A DNA stretch of 64,000 nucleotides from Deltaproteobacteria bacterium (GCA_021780695.1 JAJXYD010000033.1:124001-188000); one strand, 5' to 3'; shown: positions 36,095-44,665, counted from the first letter of the stretch. The notes: generated by a model from the sequence alone, not told the origin. Translations and numbers: made by a program.

Positions 36095-36534
36095 AGTTCG
36101 GCCTCGGCCTGTTCCTTTATGCGTTCCCTGAGAGAATTAAGCGAGGTCTCTAGCCACCGGGCGAAAACGGGAGAACCGTTTGCGAGTTTTAATTTATTGG
36201 CGCGCGTGCACGGAATAGCCTCCCCGTTTTTACCGATAAGGTTCCAATCCACAATGCAAAAATCGGTAATTTCATCCGCAAAGCCCACGGATTTCTTTTC
36301 ATCGAAGTTGGACCCTATCACCCGATTGAGCGCGCGGGTTTCAGGGTTAACCTTGTGCTCGATAATTTCCTTTATCCCGAGCTTTTTCCTAAAATTCCTT
36401 ACATCGTCATCCGAGGCAATGCGAAGGTCCACCCATTCATCGTAGGAAACGGCTCCCGTGTCCGGGTCTATCACCTTGGATTCGGGCCAATAAAATCTTG
36501 CAGCCGGGTTAAGGTCTTCGAGATCAAAAGACAT
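36085..36534 (-). CDS. Tail assembly chaperone (G-like)
   Basis: Start at ATG 36534 (MSFDLEDLNPAAR) behind GGAAG; an upstream in-frame start is less likely. 149 residues, mixed helical, charged C-terminus (RERIKEQAEAELKN). Located between tail tube and tape measure and ending in a frameshift signal, which identifies it as the G-type chaperone that binds the tape measure before tube assembly. Not itself a virion protein in lambda. Confidence 0.82.
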   Translation of the reverse strand: MSFDLEDLNPAARFYWPESKVIDPDTGAVSYDEWVDLRIASDDDVRNFRKKLGIKEIIEHKVNPETRALNRVIGSNFDEKKSVGFADEITDFCIVDWNLIGKNGEAIPCTRANKLKLANGSPVFARWLETSLNSLRERIKEQAEAELKN

Positions 36535-36576
36535 GGTTTTCTTCCTTTCATAATAGCGGTTCGGCATGATTTAAAA

Positions 36577-36607
36577 GGCCCCATTCCGGCCAATTCCGGT
36601 AGGGGCC
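36577..36607 (-). terminator. Terminator after the tail tube gene
   Basis: GGCCCC (36577-36582) pairs with GGGGCC (36602-36607), with an inner CCGG/CCGG stem; on the minus strand TTTT follows. It lies between the tube and chaperone genes and would lower chaperone expression relative to the tube. Confidence 0.65.
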
Positions 36608-36729
36608 ATGTGACAAATAAGTGGGTAAGGGAGCTGCGTTAAGACGGCACCTTTCTCCCCGTAAAGGCACTCGCAACCACTACACGACCGGGCGAGGAGA
36701 GGCACCCGGTGGAGCGCGGGAAGAAATGT

Positions 36730-37161
36730 TTATTGCAGCGTTACCGGCCCCCCGCTTACCTTGACGGTAAAATCGGTCTGCAAGAGATTCGATTTATCCG
36801 CCTCCACCTTCCACGCGGTTACGAGCATGTAAGAGTTAGGGTAATCGGTTAGATCAAGCTGAAAGCGTGACGTCGAGTCAATCATGAAAGCCAAATTCGT
36901 GAGCTGGCTATTCAGCATATTAGCCTGTTTCAATGCCGCTTGGCCGGTTGTGTCCGTTGCCACAAGAACGCCCGAAAACGTTATCTCGCCGCCGTCCTGG
37001 AGCCCAATCATGTATTCTTTCCATTGGTCTCCAAATTCCGTGCTGTCCAATAGATCGGCCTTCGCGCCCGGAATGGACCATTTGCCCATCCCGAGGACTT
37101 CCCACGTCCCGATCATAATCGCACAGTTCTTGCCAACTTTCTTGCCAGTGCTACCACTCAT
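36730..37161 (-). CDS. Major tail tube protein
   Basis: Start at ATG 37161 (MSGSTGKKVGKNC) behind GGAAG. 143 residues. Position directly before the chaperones, and sequence features (IPGAKADLLDSTEFGDQWKEYMIGLQDGGEITFSG, FPNSYMLV-like segment) match siphovirus tube proteins, where many copies stack into the tail tube. Flanked on both sides by terminator-like hairpins. Confidence 0.88.
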   Translation of the reverse strand: MSGSTGKKVGKNCAIMIGTWEVLGMGKWSIPGAKADLLDSTEFGDQWKEYMIGLQDGGEITFSGVLVATDTTGQAALKQANMLNSQLTNLAFMIDSTSRFQLDLTDYPNSYMLVTAWKVEADKSNLLQTDFTVKVSGGPVTLQ

Positions 37162-37193
37162 GTGGGTGCTTCCTTTCTGGTCGAAGCCAATAA

Positions 37194-37229
37194 AAAACCC
37201 CACTCGCACACGGGCGCGGATGGGGTTTT
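37194..37229 (-). terminator. Terminator before the tail tube gene
   Basis: AAAACCCCA (37194-37202) and TGGGGTTTT (37221-37229) form a perfect 9-bp stem. On the minus strand the U-tract TTTTTT follows. It ends about 30 bases before the tube start codon. Confidence 0.75.
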
Positions 37230-37399
37230 GGATTAGTCCGCCAGAAACGAAACTGGCGGTAGATTAAAACGGTCTGGTGATGGAGTCTCTATGTTTCATG
37301 AATGCACCTCCGAAGTGCTCCGGTTTATGAGGTTTTTGCGGGAAGCGAGGTCCGGAAAACCTCGTTTTTGGGCGCGCTTCCCTATCCCGCAAAATCTGT

Positions 37400-38080
37400 C
37401 TATAAATCCTTTGAGCGTTTGTTCGCCAGTTCTTGAAGCTTGCAATGGATGAAGTGAGTTTCCTCGGTCACCATCATGGCCGCGATATGGCCTACCTTGA
37501 TGGAAGCATCTACGAAGATGCGTATGCCAGCCGCCTTGGCCTTTTCGCAAAAACTGACATCCTCGCCCACGAGTCTTAATTGCCCGTCTGGAAGCTCGTC
37601 TGCTCGAAACTCAAACCAAGGAGGCCTGATCCGATCAAAGACGCTCATGTTGATTAACATGCAGCCGCAGCCCGTAGCATCGACTTCCACCAAGTCCTTG
37701 TTGTGCCACTCGTGAATAGACATTGTCTCGTATAAAAACTGAGAATCCCCCTCACTGTGTTTCAATAGGAGGGGATCAAAGGGAGGGTATCTACGATGAA
37801 CTTTGGCGCATACGATATCGAGTCCCCGCGCAGCGTGGCAAAGCAACTGTTCTATCGTATCGGGCGGGTAAGACTGGTCGGTATCCATCATGAGAAGATG
37901 GGTACATCCACTCTCCATCGCTTGCGCTGCGAGCGAGTTTCTAACCTTGTCTATCGGCGCAGCACAGGGAAGGCGTGGCCGCAAATAGGTGAAAGCGGGT
38001 TTTCGCATTCGCACAAAGGAATCTAGAAATGTGGAATGGCAAAGGTCGTTTGTTAGGGGCAATCCAATTGCTAATTCCAT
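37400..38080 (-). CDS. Phage glycosyltransferase (GT-A fold)
   Basis: 226 residues behind AAGGAG. A DxD-type metal site is seen in LLMMDTDQSYPPDTI (near residue 65) and a catalytic-base region in GEDVSFCEKAKAAGI. This type of GT is common in phages next to connector genes. The substrate is unknown; it may modify a virion protein or the host surface. It is the downstream member of a GT-MT-GT group interrupted by two structural genes. Confidence 0.85.
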   Translation of the reverse strand: MELAIGLPLTNDLCHSTFLDSFVRMRKPAFTYLRPRLPCAAPIDKVRNSLAAQAMESGCTHLLMMDTDQSYPPDTIEQLLCHAARGLDIVCAKVHRRYPPFDPLLLKHSEGDSQFLYETMSIHEWHNKDLVEVDATGCGCMLINMSVFDRIRPPWFEFRADELPDGQLRLVGEDVSFCEKAKAAGIRIFVDASIKVGHIAAMMVTEETHFIHCKLQELANKRSKDL

Positions 38081-38105
38081 GGGGTTTCTCCTTAAAATAA
38101 AAATG

Positions 38106-38121
38106 CCTTCCCAAAAGAAGG
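38106..38121 (-). terminator. Weak hairpin between connector and glycosyltransferase genes
   Basis: CCTTC/GAAGG with a 6-base loop; on the minus strand CATTTTTATTTT follows. The stem is only 5 bp. Confidence 0.4.
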
Positions 38122-38158
38122 TTGCGATACTGCGAATTTCAAAAGGAGTGGGTAACGG

Positions 38159-38581
38159 TTAATTTTTCTGTAGCAAAATCCGGTACTGGACCATGTATTG
38201 CCAAATGCCGCCCTCGGTTTCATTATCTCTCAGGAGGTGACTTAACTCCCGGAAACAGTAAATGCACTCGTAATCAGTGAGAGTTAGAATGGCTTGATGG
38301 TAAATTGCATCCAAATCGCTAAAATAATTACAGATGTTTAGCGAGGATTCGGAGTTATCAAAGATATTGAACTGAACTATGATGTTTTCCTCATCATCCG
38401 AAAAAGTCCAATCCGGTACATCTGATACGAGCTGAAAAACCGCAAAAGGGTAATTAGTGCCTTGTGGGGCGAAGGTGTTAAAAAGTTGACCACCGAGGTC
38501 GTTATAAATTGCGGTATTAACCGGAGGCGTGCCTGAGGTTGCCGCAAACTGGCCGTAAAGCGATTGGAAGAGGTCTTTCAT
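38159..38581 (-). CDS. Tail terminator/neck protein (DUF3168-like)
   Basis: 140 residues. The N-terminus MKDLFQSLYGQFAA, then FPFAVFQLVSDVPDWTFSDDEENIIVQFNIF-type beta strands and a helix with SDLDAIYHQ fit tail completion proteins of the DUF3168/gpU type, which cap the tail tube. Overlaps the upstream zinc-finger gene by 4 bases. Assignment rests on pattern and position. Confidence 0.65.
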   Translation of the reverse strand: MKDLFQSLYGQFAATSGTPPVNTAIYNDLGGQLFNTFAPQGTNYPFAVFQLVSDVPDWTFSDDEENIIVQFNIFDNSESSLNICNYFSDLDAIYHQAILTLTDYECIYCFRELSHLLRDNETEGGIWQYMVQYRILLQKN

Positions 38582-38799
38582 TCGATCCCCGCAATCTTGA
38601 TAAGCGCCAAACGCATATCAGCCAGAATATCCCGGATATCTGCCAAAATATCCACCTGGCTCCCCTCGTCGTCCGGGTCGGGTTCATCTTCACTCCCGGG
38701 CCTTTCATCAAACTCTTCTCCGCACTCCATACACTTCCATCGTTGAGGGTTTTGGAAGGTTCCTATGTCCGCCAGTTCTTCATGGGTGCATCGGCTCAT
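38578..38799 (-). CDS. Small zinc-finger-like protein
   Basis: Start at ATG 38799, which overlaps the stop of the glycosyltransferase gene (ATGA) and has AAGGA upstream. 73 residues: RCTHEEL and WKCMECGEEF give a Cys-His/Cys-Cys cluster, followed by an acidic stretch (GSEDEPDPDDEG) and a helix. Unknown function, part of the inserted cassette. Confidence 0.6.
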   Translation of the reverse strand: MSRCTHEELADIGTFQNPQRWKCMECGEEFDERPGSEDEPDPDDEGSQVDILADIRDILADMRLALIKIAGIE

Positions 38800-39410
38800 T
38801 TTGGCCATCCTTGCCGTTGGCGTATACCGTAAAGCTGTTCATCGTGCGCCCAATTGCGTTCACAATAGACGCGCCTGTAATCCTTATCCCATGGAGCTTT
38901 ACCGAAGAGAGGATGGATATGGTCTATCTGGGCTTTCTCAGCGTAGGCGTATCGGCCCATTTCGCGGCAACGCGTAGTAAGTTCAGAATCGCAGAAAGTA
39001 TGCCGATATCCAGTATGGAAAAACTGTCCTCCCAAGAGAGGTAACAGGCGTTTGTCAGCAAGCCAATGAGTCGCTAGGTGGCCCCTATGGACCCCATCGT
39101 TTAGGGCCACAAGGCCCCAACCGTCAGGAAGTGTTTCCATGGCAGCAAGGGAATTCGTCAGGAAGCCGGGCAATGGGATCGTATCGTCAGCCAGAAACAT
39201 TACCAGATCAAAGGACGATTCTTCTGTGAGCCTTTTGACCATTCTCGGGACGCCTACCCGGTCGCTATCCTCTGCCGCTATAATTTCATAACAGTGTGGC
39301 GGCAATAGCGCTGCGCTCTTGATTGCCTCGACACAGCGCTCCATTCCGTCCTTTCTGATCCATGGGATTATGATTGAGACGGCTCCGAGGGAAATGCTGT
39401 CGGAAGTCAT
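38796..39410 (-). CDS. Family 2-like glycosyltransferase
   Basis: 204 residues. N-terminal SLGAVSIIIPWIRKDGMERCVEAIKSA is the nucleotide-sugar binding start of GT2 enzymes, with the acidic pair in VMFLADDTIPLPGF near residue 73, matching the DxD position. C-terminal HDEQLYGIRQRQGWPK. It overlaps the methyltransferase and zinc-finger genes by 4 bases on both sides, so the three are co-translated. Confidence 0.82.
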   Translation of the reverse strand: MTSDSISLGAVSIIIPWIRKDGMERCVEAIKSAALLPPHCYEIIAAEDSDRVGVPRMVKRLTEESSFDLVMFLADDTIPLPGFLTNSLAAMETLPDGWGLVALNDGVHRGHLATHWLADKRLLPLLGGQFFHTGYRHTFCDSELTTRCREMGRYAYAEKAQIDHIHPLFGKAPWDKDYRRVYCERNWAHDEQLYGIRQRQGWPK

Positions 39411-39856
39411 TTCACGGCCTCCAATCGAGCCAGGGTGTGGACAATCTTTAGTTCGGCGCTGGTAACCTTGTCCTCAATCTGGCCCTTGAACTTAGCCTTA
39501 ATCCCGTAGAGATTGCGGTGCGCATCGTCCATATAGTAGATCCAGGAATTCGAGTTCCAGAAGCTCAAATGCGTTGGGTCTTGAAACGCTCCACGCCCAT
39601 CGGTTGAAGGCGTAAAGCTCACGAAGATTCCCCCAGGGCAAAGCACCCGCCATATTTCCTCGATCACAAATACCGTCTTCCCCAAGGGAATATGCTCCAG
39701 GAAATCAAAAGCCCTGACCTCATCTACGGAATTATTGGGGTAGTGTAGCCCCTGTGTGATATCGCAAATTCGGTCGGGATGAACCTCATACCGGCTGTCG
39801 ATATTGATGAAGCCGGTTAGGGGCCGGAAGCCGCTGCCAAGATTCAATTTATTCAC
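39407..39856 (-). CDS. Class I SAM-dependent methyltransferase
   Basis: 149 residues. LNLGSGFRPLTGFINID is the SAM motif I and acidic end of strand 2; FDFLEHIPLGKTVFVIEEIWRVLCPGGIFV is the typical motif after strand 4. Short for the family but complete at the core. Similar small methyltransferases sit beside glycosyltransferases in O-antigen and phage clusters. Probable substrate: the sugar or protein acted on by the adjacent GTs. Confidence 0.85.
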   Translation of the reverse strand: MNKLNLGSGFRPLTGFINIDSRYEVHPDRICDITQGLHYPNNSVDEVRAFDFLEHIPLGKTVFVIEEIWRVLCPGGIFVSFTPSTDGRGAFQDPTHLSFWNSNSWIYYMDDAHRNLYGIKAKFKGQIEDKVTSAELKIVHTLARLEAVK

Positions 39857-40197
39857 GATGCAGTCTCCTGTGGACTTGTTATTTCGAGACAGAGTAGGTC
39901 AATGTAGATGTGCCGTTCTTCAAAATCTATTGGTGCCGCGATGATGTGAAAAACTCGGTTGTTGTAGACGATTCTCATGGCCGACGTAAGGCCCGATAGC
40001 CACCTGATTCGTATTTGGTGCGATATTTTAGATTGTGGCTCCATGGATTCCATGGTGAGCTTGCCCGCAGACCTTGGCCATATCGCTGCCCACACTTGGG
40101 CAAACTGTGTCCAGTTGACCGTATTGTTCCCCATTCCGTCGGGCGTCAGGGTCTTTTGCTGGATCTGAATGCGGTGCCTCAAGCTTCCTGCATCCAT
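39853..40197 (-). CDS. Head closure/head-tail adaptor protein (SPP1 gp16-like)
   Basis: Start at ATG 40197 (MDAGSLRHRIQIQQ) overlapping the connector stop, with GGGAGGGC upstream. 114 residues. The pattern LRHRIQIQQKTLTPDGMGNNTVNWTQFAQVWAAI is the classic head-tail adaptor start. It plugs the portal vertex. 4-base overlap with the methyltransferase. Confidence 0.88.
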   Translation of the reverse strand: MDAGSLRHRIQIQQKTLTPDGMGNNTVNWTQFAQVWAAIWPRSAGKLTMESMEPQSKISHQIRIRWLSGLTSAMRIVYNNRVFHIIAAPIDFEERHIYIDLLCLEITSPQETAS

Positions 40198-41015
40198 CAA
40201 AAGCCCTCCCATCTGTAGTTGGCAAGAAGCGCTTCGACTGCATAGGGCAGTTGCGCCATTGATTTTTCGGTTAGGATGGGCTCGCGGTGCTCATACCATT
40301 GGGAAACCAGAAGAAGGATCGCCCTTCGGATGGGTTCGGGGATCACAGAGGATGTGCCGCCGTAGCCGCACACAAAGCGGATGTCTACGGAGTTTCCGCG
40401 CTGGAGTTCGACATTCGGCCATTCCTGGCCTCTTTGTAAGACTATGTGGGATCGAAAGTTCTCCTGTACCAAGGTGTAGGTCGTAGGGGGTACCACGTAT
40501 TGCGTGTTCGTGTAATCCGTGTAGGTTATGGATGTTATTGACTGGACGTGAGGCCGGTTGAGCGTGAAGCCTCGCAAGAGATGCCTTCGCCCCGTTCCTA
40601 ACGGCTGAATCTCTCCGAGTGTTGCCCAATCAGAGATCCCGAAACGCCACCAATGGAACTCTGAGGGGAAGTGGCTTTCAAATTGGTCCCAAGTCTGGGT
40701 GATAAGGGGCCCGCACATCTGTTCTACGTACTCGCGCGCGGCCAGGGCGTAGGAAGAAAGTAGCGCGCCTTCTTCTATAAGCTGCACGGTATCGTTGGCA
40801 TCAAGCGCCGTGGCGACTGTGGCCTGGAATGTGTCCCCTGGCGCACAGCCCGAATAGAAATAGTTCGCCACGCAAGAAACTATCTCATACCATTGGCCAA
40901 TGGTCAGTGCCCCGGAGGATAGCACGGGCGCAACGATATCCAACCGACACTGTTGGAGGACCTCGGCCAAAGTCACTGGCTCTACGGCAGGAGGCGTGTT
41001 TAGTTGAAGTAGCAT
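40197..41015 (-). CDS. Head-tail connector (gp6-like) with inserted domain
   Basis: 272 residues behind AGGGGAAA. The outer parts (EPVTLAEVLQQCRLD and later EYVEQMCGPLITQTWDQF, PEPIRRAILLLVSQWYEHR) are the usual connector. Residues about 28-85 are an insert (LTIGQWYEIVSCVANYFYSGCAPGDTFQAT...) resembling small beta domains of tail fibres, not found in ordinary gp6 proteins. A GC-rich hairpin precedes the gene near 41043-41076. Confidence 0.8.
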   Translation of the reverse strand: MLLQLNTPPAVEPVTLAEVLQQCRLDIVAPVLSSGALTIGQWYEIVSCVANYFYSGCAPGDTFQATVATALDANDTVQLIEEGALLSSYALAAREYVEQMCGPLITQTWDQFESHFPSEFHWWRFGISDWATLGEIQPLGTGRRHLLRGFTLNRPHVQSITSITYTDYTNTQYVVPPTTYTLVQENFRSHIVLQRGQEWPNVELQRGNSVDIRFVCGYGGTSSVIPEPIRRAILLLVSQWYEHREPILTEKSMAQLPYAVEALLANYRWEGF

Positions 41016-41077
41016 TTTCCCCTGTACCTTGGCTGTTCGAATGGGCGAGAAGGTTTAGACCTCCCCGCCCAAAGAAC

Positions 41078-41365
41078 TTATTGGCCCGTTGTTTGCGCCT
41101 GAGCGGCCTCTGCTGTTTCCAGGTTTGTGGCGGCTTGCCGCAGTTCGGTTGCCGCGTCGACTAAGGCGGTAGCTGGCGTTTTAGCCGTACTGCCCTTGGC
41201 TGCTGCTTTACCTGTCGGGGCATCGGCAACCCTAACGGCCATGGACCGCCAGATCCAAAACCGCGCGGAGTCCTCCCGAATCGTCTGTGTCGTTCCGGCC
41301 CTGTAGACGCCGCGGGAGTCCTTGTTATCGCAATCCACAAGAAACTTTACTGTCCAGTTCTCCAT
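41078..41365 (-). CDS. Small hypothetical head-module protein
   Basis: 95 residues behind GGAGGGAG. A short N-terminal beta-type domain (VKFLVDCDNKDSRGVYRAGTTQTIREDSARFWIWRSMAV) is followed by an Ala/Thr-rich helical tail. Unknown. Its position between connector and capsid accessory genes suggests a minor head protein. Confidence 0.55.
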   Translation of the reverse strand: MENWTVKFLVDCDNKDSRGVYRAGTTQTIREDSARFWIWRSMAVRVADAPTGKAAAKGSTAKTPATALVDAATELRQAATNLETAEAAQAQTTGQ

Positions 41366-41393
41366 TAGCTCCCTCCGCTATCCACCGAACGGA

Positions 41394-41849
41394 TTAACCG
41401 TTCTGGATCGTGTCAGAGGTCATGGCGAACTTGGAAGCCGGGCCATATTTGGGCTCAAGGTTTAGGGCTACGACGCCAGCAGGGCCTCCCGTGGTCCCGC
41501 AAGACAAGCCGAATTTAAGGTGCTGGTAAGTTTGCTCGGTGAGGTCCTCGGCCCTTATACCGATTTCGATTGTAGAGTCCGGGTTCGATGCAGAGGCGGC
41601 AAGAACGACTTCCTTTTGCACGCCCTGAGCATCTACAATAATCGAAGCATTGTTGCCCGAGGCATCGCACGCATAGGCGGCAAAGGTTATTGCGTCGCCC
41701 GTGTTGACGGCTCCAAGCTCCGCAATGCCTAAGACCTGATAGAAGTTCGACATATTGATGGGGGCGGTAAATTGCATCGCGGTGATCGTCTGCGGGGGCA
41801 CGAGGCCCACGACAGAAACCTTTTCAGTTGCCAGGGAATTGGTGTCCAT
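41394..41849 (-). CDS. Putative capsid decoration or accessory protein
   Basis: 151 residues behind AAGGAGAG. Beta-rich, no catalytic motif, no signal. It directly follows the major capsid gene, the place often taken by decoration proteins, but the sequence itself is not recognised. Stated as inference from position. Confidence 0.5.
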   Translation of the reverse strand: MDTNSLATEKVSVVGLVPPQTITAMQFTAPINMSNFYQVLGIAELGAVNTGDAITFAAYACDASGNNASIIVDAQGVQKEVVLAASASNPDSTIEIGIRAEDLTEQTYQHLKFGLSCGTTGGPAGVVALNLEPKYGPASKFAMTSDTIQNG

Positions 41850-41876
41850 GAGTTCTCTCCTTGTTAAAAAAAGAAA

Positions 41877-41898
41877 AGGGCGCCCGTTAAGACGCCCT
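41877..41898 (-). terminator. Terminator after the major capsid gene
   Basis: AGGGCG (41877-41882) and CGCCCT (41893-41898) pair around a 10-base loop; on the minus strand TTTTCTTTTTTT follows. Confidence 0.7.
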
Positions 41899-41921
41899 GC
41901 AAGTGCTTTCGATTAAAGAGG

Positions 41922-43316
41922 TTAGCTCCTCTGTGCCAGGACCGCTGCCCAGGAAAGAAGGTTTGTCGCATCGTTCAGGGGTGTAATCTGGCTGTTCCAC
42001 CAAGGCTGGCCTGCAAATCTCAACATGATTCGGTAGGCCATCATGCCGTAGTCGAACCAAAGATGGGCGCTCACGTCAACGCGGGGCCCTCCCGCCTTCA
42101 TGGCGGTAAGATATTGCTTGAGGTTTACGAGGATGATGTCACCCGGGGAACCGACCATCTGACACGCCTGAGTGTAGATTACCCGTTTCCCCATGATCGT
42201 ATCGAAGGGCTTATTCGACAAGCCACCAGAGGGCAGGTACAGAGGCCAGCCGCCCACAGTCGTGCCCGTGGAGTTCTGGAACGCCATATACATGGCGAAA
42301 AGCTGCGGCTCGATGTCCTGGTTTACGAGCCACACGGCGCCGCGCCGCCAGGGCGCATAAATGGACGCCCACATTTGCATGATGTTGTCACCTACAATCG
42401 TTCCTGCCGGCTGTCCCGTGACTTTCGGTACAGTGATTGTCGATGCGGAGTTGAGGATACCGAGGGGCATGCCGACGCCTGATCCGTTCACGATAGCGTT
42501 GGTAATCTTAAAGTCGATCTTATCCGCACTCTTGCGGCGGAGATAGGTGTCCAGGCTTGCGGTGTCTTCCAGCAGCTCTTCCGTTACCGGGATCAGCACA
42601 GTAACCTTGTTAAGTCTGATCTCACGGTTTTGGAGCAAAATCTTGGATTGCTGGAGCTGCGCGGCTTCAGCTTCCCAAAATGCTTGAATGCCCGTGGTAG
42701 ACCATGGCGTATCCTCATCGACAGGCCAGACCATCGTGTTTCTCGGCGTGGTCCGATTATCGGTGAGTGGCACAAAGGAGTCTTCGCCGTACACCTTCTC
42801 GATAATTTCCTTCTGAAAATCCGGAGGTACGAGGTAGCCGCCATCGCCGCCCACACCTTCCGACGAAAACGTGGTGGGCGCATTCATGATGCGCTGAAGC
42901 TTGTCGCTCAAAAAAGGCTGCTTCGCGCAAGCCGCCTTGACATCCGAAGCAAACTCACCAAAATTCTTGTACCCGAACTTACCCTTGTCATCGTTTTGGA
43001 CAATGGTGAGATTGGCCAGATTGCCGGGTCTTACATCCCCCACTGAAGGAGTAGAGATACCGGCTGCGGAATTAGCCGGGTCGTTCGCGCTGGCAAGCCT
43101 TCCCCGTGACTGACCGAGTTCGAGCAGGTTGGCCTCGATGCGCTCCTGGCGTTCGATCTCCTTACCAAGCAACTCCACCTGGTTGAGGAGCTGGTCAATC
43201 TCCGTGGATTCCTCCGAGGTGAGATCTCGCTTATCGGTAGCAGCCATCTGATTGATTACTTCGGCCCGGTTCAACGTTTCCAGTCTTTTTGCCTGGAGTT
43301 CCCTGATTCTATCCAT
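41922..43316 (-). CDS. Major capsid protein, HK97 fold
   Basis: 464 residues behind GGAGG. Residues 1-75 are a coiled-coil delta (scaffold) domain, probably removed by the upstream protease. The HK97 core begins near 150 (FSSEGVGGDGGYLVPPDFQKEIIEKVY) with PVTEELLEDT, GSGVGMPLGIL and a P-domain. It assembles into the icosahedral head. Bracketed by terminators at 41877 and 43338. Confidence 0.95.
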   Translation of the reverse strand: MDRIRELQAKRLETLNRAEVINQMAATDKRDLTSEESTEIDQLLNQVELLGKEIERQERIEANLLELGQSRGRLASANDPANSAAGISTPSVGDVRPGNLANLTIVQNDDKGKFGYKNFGEFASDVKAACAKQPFLSDKLQRIMNAPTTFSSEGVGGDGGYLVPPDFQKEIIEKVYGEDSFVPLTDNRTTPRNTMVWPVDEDTPWSTTGIQAFWEAEAAQLQQSKILLQNREIRLNKVTVLIPVTEELLEDTASLDTYLRRKSADKIDFKITNAIVNGSGVGMPLGILNSASTITVPKVTGQPAGTIVGDNIMQMWASIYAPWRRGAVWLVNQDIEPQLFAMYMAFQNSTGTTVGGWPLYLPSGGLSNKPFDTIMGKRVIYTQACQMVGSPGDIILVNLKQYLTAMKAGGPRVDVSAHLWFDYGMMAYRIMLRFAGQPWWNSQITPLNDATNLLSWAAVLAQRS

Positions 43317-43337
43317 CTTGTCGCCTCCAAATAAAAA

Positions 43338-43367
43338 AGCCGCTCACGGCAATGAACCGTGGCGGCT
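43338..43367 (-). terminator. Terminator between protease and capsid genes
   Basis: AGCCGC-(T)-CACGG (43338-43349) pairs with CCGTG-GCGGCT (to 43367); on the minus strand TTTTTTATTT follows, then the capsid ribosome binding site. One of the best hairpins in the window. Confidence 0.8.
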
Positions 43368-43420
43368 GGTTGAGTGATGGGCGCTCCCCTTTAGGCGCGC
43401 CGTTATTTTGTGACTTGATC

Positions 43421-44617
43421 TTAAACCGGGTGCTTGGTAATCGGCCTTTCCCGTGCCAATGCGAGTTTTAGCCTTGCCAATGTCCTGGCTATTGGAGGGC
43501 TCGGAACACTTGGCTTTTCCTCATGCTGGGAGGCTTGGTCTTGCGACCCCACAGTGATGTAGTTGTTGACGATAACGGGCGTCTGGGGTTGGCGGGGTGC
43601 CCGGATCGCACTCACAGAGCTGTTGCCCGCGAGCAAGGCCGAATGAATATTCTTGAACCCGAATTTCTTAAAATCAAAAGCGATTGAAGCCGCCGCCGGG
43701 AGGGCTTCCCCGATGGAATCAATTAAACCGGCCTCCAAAGCCTCTTCGGCGTCCATCCAAGTTTCGGCCTCCAGCATCTCGGTTAGCTTCCCCTCCATAT
43801 TGGTCTTGCCAGCCTTGGCGCACTGGTTGAGGTAACTCTGCGTAATGGCTCCCTCCACCTTGTCGAGCATGTTTGCTTCCTTGCGGAGGTCGTCAGCATT
43901 CCCGATAGCAAAGGTCCATGGCTTGTGAATCATCAGGATGCCATTATTTGCCATCTCGATATGGTTTCCGGCCATGGCTACGATGGAAGCCGCCGATGCG
44001 GCAATGCCGTCAATCGTGACGTTCACATGGGCCTTATGGGACTTAAGGAGGTTGTAAATTGCGACAGCCTCAAAGACTCTGCCGCCCGGAGAATTGATAT
44101 GAACGGAGATGTTTTTAAGAGAAGGCCCGGCGTTCTGTAAATCCTTCGCCATTTTTTTAGCGGTAATGCCGCCACCGTCCCAATCTTTGAGGCCTATTTC
44201 ATCGTAGATATAGACTTCCATCGCGCCCGGAACATCGTTGCGGATTCGATAGCCCTTATTCCAGGAATCGGAGCTGTCGGAGTCCTCGCCTATCGCTTTT
44301 CTGTGTGCTTCCAGGTGCTTTTTAACGGCCTCCGAGGCGTCCTTACCTGAGCGTGCCCCGTTAGCCGCGGCCCAGGCCGCATTTAAGCCGCCTTTGTGCA
44401 GGTAGAGCGTGCCATCCTTGAAACGGCCATTGTCGTCCTTTTCCTTACCACCCCTAACCCAATGGTGCGGATAGCCCCAGGTGGAAACCTCGTTCTCTAC
44501 ACCCTCGTCGGCAAACGCGATTCGGGGCAATTCCTTCTTGTCCACGTCGCCCCATTTGGGCTCATTGTCGGCAAGTTTGCTGTTGTGCCGGAAAGCCATA
44601 ATGTCAGCTATAGCCAT
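43421..44617 (-). CDS. ClpP-like prohead protease with N-terminal DUF6582-like segment
   Basis: 398 residues. Residues about 20-110 (LPRIAFADEGVENEVSTWGYPHHW...LYLHKGGLNAAWAAANGA) resemble DUF6582, seen at the start of other phage proteases. The ClpP-like domain (ISVHINSPGGRVFEAVAIYN, catalytic Ser in GIAASAASIVAMAG, His in GILMIHKPW) matures the head. A long flexible C-terminus may be a removable scaffold. AAAGGGCG precedes the start. Confidence 0.92.
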   Translation of the reverse strand: MAIADIMAFRHNSKLADNEPKWGDVDKKELPRIAFADEGVENEVSTWGYPHHWVRGGKEKDDNGRFKDGTLYLHKGGLNAAWAAANGARSGKDASEAVKKHLEAHRKAIGEDSDSSDSWNKGYRIRNDVPGAMEVYIYDEIGLKDWDGGGITAKKMAKDLQNAGPSLKNISVHINSPGGRVFEAVAIYNLLKSHKAHVNVTIDGIAASAASIVAMAGNHIEMANNGILMIHKPWTFAIGNADDLRKEANMLDKVEGAITQSYLNQCAKAGKTNMEGKLTEMLEAETWMDAEEALEAGLIDSIGEALPAAASIAFDFKKFGFKNIHSALLAGNSSVSAIRAPRQPQTPVIVNNYITVGSQDQASQHEEKPSVPSPPIARTLARLKLALARERPITKHPV

Positions 44618-44665
44618 GTTCTCGCCCTTTCCCGCGGCCTCGAAGCTGAGGCCGTCATGATCGGT

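Noticed and set aside
37346..37369. Hairpin CGAGG/CCTCG followed by TTTTT on the plus strand
   Set aside because: It would terminate plus-strand transcription, but no plus-strand gene is present here; stem is only 5 bp.
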